A program made the position numbers and the translations under genes. The notes beneath the pieces are model-generated. The model did no database searches. It was not told the DNA's origin and worked only from the letters and a program-made list of their open reading frames with translations. Of a DNA stretch of 54,694 nucleotides, positions 15,466 to 25,400 are shown one piece after another; position 1 is the stretch's first letter, and every line of letters begins with the position of its first letter. Origin of the DNA: an uncultured Collinsella sp. (GTDB lineage Bacteria; Actinomycetota; Coriobacteriia; Coriobacteriales; Coriobacteriaceae); contig CABUBH010000009.1 in NCBI GenBank assembly GCA_902489775.1, positions 1 through 54,694 of the forward strand. The letters run 5' to 3'.

Positions 15466-16869
15466 TTAGGCAGAGGGGAAGGCTTTGGCGAGACCGGCGC
15501 GCGTCTGCGTGTCGGTCTTTTGGTAGATAGAGCTCAGGTGGCGCTGTACCATGCGCATCGAGATGCCGAGTTCCTCGGCGACCTGCTTGAGCGGGCGTTC
15601 ATCCTGGGTCACGGCTATGAGCACGTCGACTTCGCGCGGGGTGAGAGCGTGGTCGGCGATGAAGGCCTGGCGTTGCTCTTCGATGGTGGGGGCGGCGAGT
15701 GCTTCTTTTGCCAGTTGCTCGCGCTCGCGCTCCTGCTCGGTTTGGGGCAGGCGAAACAGGCCGGCTGCCACGAATGCCGCGCAGGCGGCGACGAGCAAAA
15801 CGAGCGCGCCGATCATAATGAGGGCAACGTTGTCCGAGGTTACGAGAGCAAGCGAGAGGCCCGATGTAGTGAATGCGCATACATTGTTGGCGGCGCGTCC
15901 CATGCCGGCCCAGAGGGCGGGCGCATGCATGCGCGGTGCCAGCTGTGTAAAGGTGGCGGTAAAGAACGTGACAAAAAAGCCCGAACTCAGATAAAAGACG
16001 ACAAGGCCCAGGTTGGGATCGGCGCCGGCCTCCACGGCCAGGATGGAAATGGTCGAGAGCACGGCGATGCCGAGCATGACAAGTCCCATGTAGCGGCGCT
16101 CGGCAAGGTCAAAGATAAGACCGGCGGCAAGGCCGCTTGCCGCCAAAAAGAGGCGCGGCCAGGTTTGCACGGCAATGGTGCCGTGGGCGTTGGAGAGTGT
16201 GACCACGTTGTCGAGGGTCGAGAACAAGCAGGCAAGAATCATGACGAGCGCGATGCTCCAACATGCCTGCTTGGCGAGGGCGTGTGAGGGCTCGGCAAAG
16301 GGGCTGACGGTGGGATTGGGACTCTCGGCAGCCTTTAGGGGAACGGCGCTGAGGGCGGAGATGGCGATAGTCACTGTGCCAAGGACGATGAGCTCTGCGA
16401 TGCCGCCGCAATTGAGCAGGTTGACGGCGAACTGCATCAGGATGCCCGCGGCATAGGCCGCTCCCGCGCCGGTGGCGAGCTTGGGATCGTCTTGAAACGC
16501 CAGTGAAAAGGCGTAGTGCGTAGCGGCGCCCAACAGGCCGAGTCCGAGGAATGCGAGGCAGCCCAGAATCTCGAGGGCAAGCGAACCCGTGGGGGACTGG
16601 ATCTGGGTCAATCCCAGGATGGCGATGGGAACGGCGGCGCTGACAACTGCCTGGGGCTGGCCTTTGCGTTGGGCGAGACCGAGCAGTGGTGCATATCCGA
16701 TAAAGCCGATGACGCTGGCGCCAAGGATAAAGCCCTGCGCAAGCACAACGCGTTCGGCACCGGCGAGCAGCCCGACGTTGACGTCGAAGCGAAACTCGGC
16801 GGCAAGGAAGGCGAAGGTGAAGAGCGCGAGTGCCAGAAGCGCGTTGATTTTAGACCTGCTCAGGTTCAA
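15466..16869 (-). CDS. Membrane-bound LuxR-family regulator (MFS-like 12-TM domain fused to HTH)
   Basis: A 467-residue protein with about twelve membrane helices in residues 10-390, followed by a charged linker (RLPQTEQEREREQLAKEALA) and a C-terminal LuxR helix-turn-helix at about 405-460 (LTPREVDVLIAVTQDE ... LGISMRMVQRHLSSIYQKT). This architecture is characteristic of Coriobacteriia, where many copies exist; the membrane part is presumed to be a sensor. The start is a TTG at 16869 with AAAGGA six bases upstream; no ATG fits before the first helix. Neighbouring targets are unknown; the divergent surface-protein genes starting at 17096 are candidates only by position. Confidence 0.88.
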   Translation of the reverse strand: MNLSRSKINALLALALFTFAFLAAEFRFDVNVGLLAGAERVVLAQGFILGASVIGFIGYAPLLGLAQRKGQPQAVVSAAVPIAILGLTQIQSPTGSLALEILGCLAFLGLGLLGAATHYAFSLAFQDDPKLATGAGAAYAAGILMQFAVNLLNCGGIAELIVLGTVTIAISALSAVPLKAAESPNPTVSPFAEPSHALAKQACWSIALVMILACLFSTLDNVVTLSNAHGTIAVQTWPRLFLAASGLAAGLIFDLAERRYMGLVMLGIAVLSTISILAVEAGADPNLGLVVFYLSSGFFVTFFTATFTQLAPRMHAPALWAGMGRAANNVCAFTTSGLSLALVTSDNVALIMIGALVLLVAACAAFVAAGLFRLPQTEQEREREQLAKEALAAPTIEEQRQAFIADHALTPREVDVLIAVTQDERPLKQVAEELGISMRMVQRHLSSIYQKTDTQTRAGLAKAFPSA

Positions 16870-16971
16870 GGACGGTCCTTTGGGTGGACGAATAATCGTG
16901 TCCTCGATTGTAGCGTTCCCGGGACGAGTGTGGCGATGGCGAAATCATATTGAATTAAACCGCAGGTAGAG

Positions 16972-16999
16972 GCCTAGGTTCACATCTACGAACCTAGGC
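16972..16999. promoter_or_regulatory. TAGGTTC/GAACCTA palindrome before surface gene 1
   Basis: GCCTAGGTTC (16972-16981) and GAACCTAGGC (16990-16999) are separated by 8 bases. A palindrome with the same TAGGTTC core precedes the second surface gene (19363-19396). Both follow the word CGCAGGTAGA. It is a candidate operator, or another small repeat. Confidence 0.5.
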
Positions 17000-17034
17000 A
17001 TACGGAGTCATTTGGCACATCTTGGTGGTACAGA

Positions 17035-17069
17035 ACCACCGCAAAGGGGACAGGCACCTTCGTGGTGGT
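17035..17069. repeat. GGGGACAG hairpin, ACCACC arms
   Basis: ACCACCGCAAAGG pairs with CCTTCGTGGTGGT around GGACAGGCA. It lies only 26 bases before ATG 17096, so it would be in or near the 5' leader of the surface-protein gene, with no T run. Confidence 0.7.
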
Positions 17070-17095
17070 GCAGCCTTTCGACCAAGGAGGCCGTT

Positions 17096-19120
17096 ATGAA
17101 CGGAAGCCACTTTGATAAGCAGACCCAGCGCGAGCGCACCTGTTCGCTGGTTCACGGTACTTGGCGCTGCGTGGGCGCCAAAATCGCTTGCGTTGGCGCG
17201 TGTGCACTTATGGTCGGTCAGCTTCTGCTGCCGAGCGTGGCGCTGGCGACGGAATGCGCCGATCCTGTCGCTGCGGCGGGCGAGGTTGCCGCAGCTCCGG
17301 CGACGCCGACGGTTGCGGAGGATGCGGCTCCGGCGACCGCGCCGGCTGCGACGCCCGCACCAGCAGTCGCTGCTGCTCCGACGGCACAAACCGTCGCTGA
17401 ACCTCAGCAGACGACTCCGGCTGACGTTACCGATGAATCTAACGATGCGGCACTCACTGAACAAAACATTCCCAGCGACACCGCCGCCGGTACGCCAGCA
17501 AACGATGCCATCATGCCCTGCGGTGTAACCGACGTGACGGGCGGGGGCGGCGTTAAGGTCAACACGACCGTGGTCGATCACTACGCGGACTGCACGCTTC
17601 CGAGCAATGTCACGCTTACAAAGGGACAGCCGTACACCTATGATTTTCCCGATGTCGAGGGCGGCATGCCGGATAAGCCGCTCTGCGAACTTGTCGAAAC
17701 CAAGTACTACCGGGCCGATGCTGCTTCGGGCACCCTGGCTGAAGTCCAAGACGCATCTATGTCCGATGTGACGGCCCGCTTTGAGCCTGTTGGCGATCAC
17801 ATGAGGCTGACGCTGACCTTTACGGGTGGCGCGGCAGGCGGCTCGTATCGACTCACGCGCAATGAGGTTCTTTATATTGGCGCGGCACTGACGTATACCG
17901 GAACTGACCATGAAGGCGGTGCCATCATTGTTGGGGATCCCGATGATATCTTCAACGCCTATCAGCCGGGCAGCTCGATTACCCTCAACGAAACCAGGGA
18001 CGACTATTACCTCCGCTACGCCATCAATAGCGAAATTACGCTTGTTGCATCGGAAAACGAAGCCATCCATAACCTGGACGTCAACGACGTGAAGACCGAC
18101 TACGCGCCCGGCGAGGCGCCCCGTGCGACCGCTACGATTCCCGCCGCCGATGCCGACAAGTACGAGATCGCCTACGAGTGCTGGGAAGAAATGGAGCTCG
18201 ATATGGAATCCGGGGAGTCGGTACCCGTTGCCTTCTGGTATTCCGACCCCGCAAAGTACACGCCGGGCATGAAGAAGATTGACCACTTCGAAGAGGGCAA
18301 GTTCTACATGTACTCCGTTGAGCTGAGGCTCAAGGGCGACAATACCGTGGCCGATGACTGCAATATGAACGTCAACGGTCATTGGGCGCACCACATCAAG
18401 ACCGTCAACGGCATCTTCGCCCCAAACGCTGACAATATGCTGTGCGAGCAGCCGATTGATGAATGGCGTGCCATCGACGTTATCGAGATTAATGGCGCCA
18501 CGACTATCTTTAAGGCGGGCGACAAACCGGTCTTTACGGCGGGCACTCCGGCGGGTTCCGACTCTATTCTCCAGTGCGAGTTCTGGACGGGCAGCGACGG
18601 CAGCGAAGTAAATTCCGTTGAGTTCTGGGACCAGAACATCACCAACCACATCGATGCCTTTAAGCCCGGCGTGACCTATCGTTACGGCCTGTACTTTAAG
18701 CCGGCGCGCGGTTTCTACTTTACGCCGAACACCAAGCTGGTGGTCAATGGCGTGGAGTGCGGCTACCAGATGGACGAAGCGAGTGTGGTTGATCCCGAGA
18801 GCGGCTGGATCGACACCCTGTGGCTCAACACCAACCTGACGTTTACGCCCGAGGCCACGCCGGCTCCCGATCCGCAGCCTACGCCGGATCCCAAGCCGAC
18901 GCCGCAGCCTGAGGTGAAGCCCGCGGCCAAACCCGCGGCCAAGCCGGCCACGACAACCGCCACGACCAAGACGGTTGAGAAAACCACGCAGGCCAAGAAG
19001 GGCGATGCTGTCCTGGCTACCACGGGGGATACCACCGCGATGACGGTCGCCGCCCTAGGCATCGCCGGCGCAACCGTAGCCGCCGCCGGCCTCGCCGCAA
19101 CCAAGCGCCGCAAGCATTAG
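17096..19120 (+). CDS. Cell-wall surface protein with LATTG sorting signal
   Basis: A 674-residue exported protein. The signal peptide spans about residues 25-51 (hydrophobic CVGACALMVGQLLLPSVALA). Residues 55-135 are Ala/Pro/Thr-rich and low complexity, then come several beta-rich, acidic modules without a recognised domain, then a Pro-rich wall-spanning linker (PDPQPTPDPKPTPQP) near 590. The C-terminus has LATTGD (about 640), a hydrophobic stretch and RRKH, a sortase signal with Ala in place of the Pro of LPxTG. AAGGAGG sits 5 bases before ATG 17096, which rules out an extension to 17012 through the upstream hairpin. The ligand is unknown. Its last 30 codons and the DNA beyond are nearly the same as those of the next gene. 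Confidence 0.8.
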   Translation: MNGSHFDKQTQRERTCSLVHGTWRCVGAKIACVGACALMVGQLLLPSVALATECADPVAAAGEVAAAPATPTVAEDAAPATAPAATPAPAVAAAPTAQTVAEPQQTTPADVTDESNDAALTEQNIPSDTAAGTPANDAIMPCGVTDVTGGGGVKVNTTVVDHYADCTLPSNVTLTKGQPYTYDFPDVEGGMPDKPLCELVETKYYRADAASGTLAEVQDASMSDVTARFEPVGDHMRLTLTFTGGAAGGSYRLTRNEVLYIGAALTYTGTDHEGGAIIVGDPDDIFNAYQPGSSITLNETRDDYYLRYAINSEITLVASENEAIHNLDVNDVKTDYAPGEAPRATATIPAADADKYEIAYECWEEMELDMESGESVPVAFWYSDPAKYTPGMKKIDHFEEGKFYMYSVELRLKGDNTVADDCNMNVNGHWAHHIKTVNGIFAPNADNMLCEQPIDEWRAIDVIEINGATTIFKAGDKPVFTAGTPAGSDSILQCEFWTGSDGSEVNSVEFWDQNITNHIDAFKPGVTYRYGLYFKPARGFYFTPNTKLVVNGVECGYQMDEASVVDPESGWIDTLWLNTNLTFTPEATPAPDPQPTPDPKPTPQPEVKPAAKPAAKPATTTATTKTVEKTTQAKKGDAVLATTGDTTAMTVAALGIAGATVAAAGLAATKRRKH

Positions 19121-19156
19121 AGCTGGGTGACGGCTCTCGTTCTCGGCCTCAGCAAA

Positions 19157-19213
19157 ATCTCAATCTGTAACACCAAACTGCCCAAAACGGCTCTAGATGT
19201 TACAGATTGAGAT
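19157..19213. repeat. CTGTAACA palindrome (57 bp)
   Basis: ATCTCAATCTGTAACA faces TGTTACAGATTGAGAT. It starts 36 bases after the surface gene and is nearly identical to 26121-26177. Confidence 0.85.
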
Positions 19214-19236
19214 GAACCGAATGGCCGCCAATCTAA

Positions 19237-19295
19237 TGTCTCGATCCGTAACACCAAGCGGGATATTTGGTTTCTAACTGTTACAGATCGAGACA
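19237..19295. repeat. CTGTAACA palindrome (59 bp), second of pair
   Basis: TGTCTCGATCCGTAACA faces TGTTACAGATCGAGACA, 23 bases after the previous copy. The same two-copy order is found at 26121-26258. Confidence 0.85.
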
Positions 19296-19315
19296 AACTG
19301 GCCGGCCAAGTCCAG

Positions 19316-19352
19316 AACCGCCACAAAGGTGCCTGTCCCCTTTGTGGCGGTT
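19316..19352. repeat. CTGTCCCC (GGGGACAG inverse) hairpin
   Basis: AACCGCCACAAAGG pairs with CCTTTGTGGCGGTT around TGCCTGTCC; this is the ACCACC-arm hairpin in reverse orientation. It lies between the two surface genes. Confidence 0.75.
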
Positions 19353-19362
19353 TGCGCAGGTA

Positions 19363-19396
19363 GAACGGTAGGTTCGTATATATGAACCTACCGTTC
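19363..19396. promoter_or_regulatory. TAGGTTC/GAACCTA palindrome before surface gene 2
   Basis: GAACGGTAGGTTC (19363-19375) and GAACCTACCGTTC (19384-19396) are a perfect 13 bp inverted repeat with an 8-base GTATATAT spacer, 60 bases before ATG 19457. It shares the TAGGTTC core with 16972-16999. Confidence 0.55.
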
Positions 19397-19456
19397 GCTT
19401 TGTTTTTGGACGACGATTACGCTGGATGACTTTTGGTTTGCAGGAAAGGAACGACC

Positions 19457-22400
19457 ATGAGGTGGACTACTGTTCGAGCGCTTTGCCGCCGCCTGACCAT
19501 TGCCACGGTGACCCTCACCATGGTGACGGGCTCGTTGCCTGTGGGCGCATTTGCTGAGGTGCTCACCACCGATAGCACCTTTGTGCAGACGGATGTCGAC
19601 CAAGTAGACGATGCCGACCCCGCCGACGCCGTGTCCGATGCCGACGCCGCCGACCCCGCGCCCGATGCCGGCGCTGCCGACCCCACAGTGCTCGATACCG
19701 GTGACGCCCCTACGCCCCCGGCCTCCGAGATTGCATCGGCGGCGGGCCTGACGGGCGCCGGGCAGACCGAGAGCACACCTGCGGGTACGCTCGCCACCGA
19801 TCTTGTCGAGGGCAAGGAACTCGCCGAGCAGCAGAAGCAAGAGGAGGCTTCCGGTGCCGAGGCAACCTGGAACGAGGAACTTGGACTCTGGGCAACCTCG
19901 AAGGGCACCACGGGCGTAAAGGGCGAATACGACGATGGCTACGTGGCCGGCGAGCAGACCCCCGCGCAGTACTACTTCTCGATCGATAACCTCACCAACG
20001 AAATTTCTATCGAGTATGGCGACGCAGGCATTACCACGTTGGAGGTGCCCTCGACCATCGACGGCAAAAATGTCGTGAGCATTAAGGGCATGGGAAACGC
20101 CGCTCTCACATCGGTCACCTTCGCCCCCGATTCGCATGTCCGCACCGTTGGCGGCCTGGGAGGCAGCAGCATCAAGGAAATCGCACTGCCCGATTCGGTC
20201 GAGGAGTTGGGCTGGAATGCGTTTACCGGAAGCAAGACACTTCAGACGGTGACCTGGCCCAATAACGCGGCCTTTACCACGATTCCCGAGCAGGCCTTTG
20301 AGGGCTGCGAAAAGCTCGATGACAACGTGGTGGCAACGCTGCCGCCTTCGGTTAAGACTATCGACTATCGTGCCTTCGCCAATTGCGGCGTGCCGCAGTT
20401 CTATGTCTCGGACACAACGGTACTCACCTTTACGCAGATCAACGTGCCGGGCACGGTGGAGCGGATTGAGCGCTATGCCTTTGATGGGTGCTCCTTTGTG
20501 TCGTCGGTGACGATTGGCGATGGTGTCAAATCTATCGGGGCGCTCGCGTTCGCCTCTCTTGATCCTGCGATTGCCGGCAAAGAGATTGTGCTACCCAAAA
20601 GCGTGGAAATGATAGAGTGGGGAGCTTTTGAGAACACGAGATACGGAAACGAGACGAACCATAATGCCGTTGCCCTGCGCGTGATGAACCCCGATCTTCA
20701 GTTTGGTGAGGCGGGCTATCCGGGCGACTATAATGAGCGCGTGACAATCGATGGCGTAACGTATGCGATTCCCTTTAGTGAAGGCCAGACCATCTATGCC
20801 TATGCGACCGATTCGGCTGGCAACCCCTCGATGGTCAAAAAGCTTGCCGATGCCGTGGCCGATCGCAAGGACTCCGTCGATTCCTCGAAGCCTGCCTACA
20901 CGTTTGAGTGGATGGGCGAGGCGGCCCAGGTGACGGGCAAACTTCCCCAGAGCGCGACGGCTACACTCGTGCAGGCGGGGCAGTCCACGCCGCTGGCGGT
21001 TGGCGATGACGGCAGCTTTACAGCGGACGCTCTCTCCAAGACAGCAGCCACCCTGCGCATTTCGCTCAGCGGTTACTATGACATGGTGCTGGCGCGCCCG
21101 GGCGACCAGATGACGGGCACATGGAATATCGGAGAGATTAAGGCGGAGGACTTTACCAAGATTCCGACTTCGCGCGCGATTGAACTCAATGTGGCCTATC
21201 TCGAACCGGTCGCAGGCCAGGATAAGACCGAACGCATTGAGCTCGATAGTCTCGATAACATCGATCTGACGGTGAAGAGCGGCGGCAAGACGCTTAAGCC
21301 TGCCAAGGGTGACAAGGAAAACGACTACCGTATCCAGGGCACAGTACTCGTGGTGTCGCAGGCCATTGCCGACGCGGACCAGGATCTGGAGATAACGCTC
21401 GAGCCTAAAGACAGCCTCAAGCTGGGTGGGGCGACGGCGACGGTGAAGCCTTCGGCCGGCAAGGTCGATATCGACTTGAAGCCCTGGGGCACGGCGGCGG
21501 TCACGACCAAGGGCGACTACCAGGGCGCCAACCGCGTGCTGGTGTTCCGCACGTCCGACGGCAAGCTAGTTGCCGACGGCGTCACCTATCTGATGGGTTA
21601 CGAAGACGATGGCACCACGCCTATCATGAAGGCCGAGACGCCGCGCCTTAAGGCCGGTTCGTACACCATCGTCGCCTTTAACAAGACGAGCTACGACATC
21701 CAAGCGACGAGCTATTCCACGTTTAGCCGCCTAGGGCTGACCGTGGGTAAGCATATCGCGCAAAAGCAGGTGAAGATTGAGGACGGCAAACAGCTCGACG
21801 TGACGCTCGACGTGCCGACGTTTGACGTGGAGACCTATCGTGCCGAGCGCGGGCTGACGGCGGGCTCGGTTATCGCTGATTCGTCCGCGGTCGTTGGCGT
21901 GGAGACCGAGCTGCGCATTCATTACGAGCTCAAGGACAGCCAGGCCGCCAAGATTGAGATTCCGCTGGCCAAGGATGCCGTCGAGGATGTGTCCGCAGGC
22001 GCTCGCGAAGCCGGTGATAGCTCCCGTACATGGTGGACTGACGCGACGTGGGAGGGCGACAACCTCGTTCTCGACATGAAAGAGGGCATGGGCGCCGATG
22101 TGTTTGTGCGCTTTAAGCCTAAGGCCGCGGGCATCTATGCCATATCGCCGCTTATTACGCTGGGCGAGGTGACGTTGCCGCTGGGGAGCACCACACTCGA
22201 GGTTAGCGGATCGCACATCGAGGTCGACAACACCGACGTTCACAGCCTGCTGGGCAATGTGGCCTACGTTTATGCGGCGCCGGGCAAAAGCGTGCAGCTT
22301 ACCGTGGGCGCGGGCGCCTCGGCTGCAAAGTACACCGGCAAGACCAATAAACTCGGCCGTGCCAAGATTGAATACGACCTGCCGCAGGATACGCTTGCCG

Positions 22401-25400
22401 CCGAGCGCGTGACGCTCGAGGCGCGCGTGGGCTCGACCGACGTCGCCGCCGCTGCCACAGAGGTGACGGCTCGCAATTATGTGCGCTATGTTCCGGGCGC
22501 TTCGGTCTGGAACTTTGATGTGACGTATCGTGGCGGTACGCAAAACCTGGTCAAGGACGGCAAGGATACGGGTAAGAGCCTGTGGACCTTCCACCATCTG
22601 CCGCAAAAGAAGAACGCCTACTGGACGTTCGATATTACGCTCGAGGTGGGCAACGAGGAGGCTGCCGACACGCTCGACCTGTACGTGGACTGCGTGGACG
22701 GCAAGACGGTGACGATTCCTCTGACTCAAAAGTCGCGCGAGGGCACCCATGTGCGCTATGTGGCGGAGTATGTGGACGAGGGTTACCTTAAGCTGCTCGA
22801 CGAGTTTAACAAGGCGAGTGATTTAACCTATGTGAACTGCGGAAACTTTGAGCAGATCTTTATGCCGCAGACCTACCGCATCTCCAATGCTCAGCTTATG
22901 ACCATGCTGAGTTTTGATGCCAACGCTTCGGCCAAAAAGCATTCCGCCGCGGCCGAGGAGCGCCAGCAGGAGTTCTCGAATGCCGTGCAGCAGTGGCACG
23001 AGTATATGATGGATAACTCGTTTAATGATGTCGACCAGGCGTTTAACGACGCGATTGATCAGATGGTCGCCGATGCGTTTGCCGAGGAAGAGAAGGGCGG
23101 TAAAGAGGGCGAAGCCAGCAAGGAGGGCGAGGCCCAAGGTGGAGCTGCCCGTAAGGCTCGTCGCGCCCCTGCCGCCAGCGACGGCGAGGGTGGTGATGCT
23201 GGCAACGACGAGGCCGCGCAGTTTGCCGCCGAGCTTAAGGCTGCGGTTGGGGGCTCGTCGGCGCTGCTGACCAAGCAGGGCGACAGCTATGGCGTCAACG
23301 TGGACAAGATGATCTTTGAGGACGCGTATGGCACCGGCGAGGATTGGTACCAGGAGCTCGCGTCGGCTCAGGGTGCAAATGCGGCGGACGCGGCGGCCAT
23401 CAAGGAACTTGTCGACCATGCGTCGCGAGCGGAGTTTATTGCCCAGCAGGCCGAGGATCTGGTGGGCCAGTCGATGGGTATCGGCCAGCTCAACCAATAC
23501 GGAAGCTGGAATGACGCGACCGCCGCGGCGCTCAACAAGTGTGCGGGCATTAAGGCCAGCGAGTACAACGGCCAGTCGACGAGCGGGTTTAACGATTTGG
23601 GCCAGGCGCTCGGCAGCTCGCTGAGCTACAAGGCGGCTGACGACGATACCGTCAAGGGCTTTAAGGTCGCCGCGCCCGATGGCGAGCAGACGGCCTATAT
23701 CGAGTCGGAGTTTATCGAGAACTCCAATAACAACAAGAACCAGGCGCTTCTGTTTAACTCGATCGCCATGCAGTGTGACATTCTGGACAATCTGTACGAT
23801 AACTGGAATGTGGTCCATAGCCTCAATAACTCTACGATTCGCGGCTGGCTTATGGCTTGGAAGCGTAACGGCGACGTGAGCGCCCATATGAAGCTCATCC
23901 GCACGATCCGTTCGCTCAAGAGCTATAAGATCGAGTGCGAGATGTTCGGCCAGGTCTTTAAGACCGATGCGTGGAAGGCGGCCGGCCAGGCGTTTCCCGC
24001 GGCGACCCAGGGCATCGGCATCTTTACCGGCATTTACGGCGTGAACGATGCCAGCAAGAACTGGGAGAACGTGAACGTCCGTATGCAGAAGGTGAAGGGC
24101 GAGCGCGAGGGTTATGAGCTTCAGCATACGCGCTTGCTTGCCAAGCCCGAGAAGACCGAGGACGACTGGAAGTGCATTTACGCGCTGCGTGACGCCATGG
24201 AGAAGGCGCGTGCGTTTGAGGATCTGCTGTATCGCCAGCTCTGCCACGACAGCACCGATGTGGCAGTGGGCTCCATTATGACAGTCGCCGGCGTGCTGAC
24301 GGCCGGTTCGGCGGGTACCGTGGTGGGCGCTGCCTATGACGCGGCTTCGACCAGCGTAGGTTCGGAGCGCGCGGTTAAGCTGACCAATGCCGAATGCGCC
24401 TACGATGTTGCCTGCGAGCAGGTGGAGCGCGCATGCCAGAATCGTATTACGGTCAACTGGGGCGAGCTGACCGATGCCGAGGTTTATAACGCCAACAAGG
24501 ACGGCTTGATCTCGGACGAGAAGATGCAGTCGATCTTCGAGGCGCGTTATCGCAATGTAGCTGCCAAGGCTGCACCCGACCCTGCGGGCGTGGTGTACGA
24601 GGGCCTGCTGTCCAATACGGTTGAAGGCGCGACGGTTGAGTTGTGGAGCGCCGACGATGCGGCCGGTACCAATGCAGTGCGTTGGGATGCCGAGGAGTAT
24701 GAGCAGGACAATCCGCTTGCGACGGGTGCGGACGGTGCTTACAACTGGAATACGCCGACCGGCTGGTATCAGGTGCGCGTGACCAAGGACGGGTATGAGG
24801 AGGCACGTTCGGCTTGGCTGCGCGTGCCGCCGATTCAGACTGAGGTGAACATTGGTTTGGTGTCGACGGCGGCGCCCGAGGTGGCTTCGGCCCATGCCTA
24901 TACCGATTGCGTCGAGGTTGAGTTTACGCAGTATATGGATGCGAGCGACGATGCCCTGGTCGCATTGTGCGCGCAGGGCTTGGGCGACGTGACGTATACG
25001 TGGCTCGACAAGCAGGACGATCCCAATGGCAAGCCGCTGTCGCGCGTGCTGCGTATTCGCTATGCCGATGCGCGTGAGACGGGCTCGACGGTGGCGTTTG
25101 AGCTCGACGGTGCTCGCAACTACGCCGGCACGGCCATGGCGCGCTGGGCCAGTGGCGAGCTTGTCGTAGGCGTTCGTGCCGACAAGCTCAAGCTCAACGT
25201 GGAGCAGGCCGTGACCATGCTTGAGGGCAGTGACTTTGAGCTGGTGGCGCACGTGACCGATAAGGCGGGCAAGCCGTTTGCGGGCGCCAAGGTTAGTGTT
25301 GGGCTGGAGTCTTCGGCTATCTGCTCTGTCTATGCCACCCAGGCCGTGACGGGCGAGGACGGCGCGGCGACGTTTGTGCTGCATGGTGCTCTGCCCGGTT

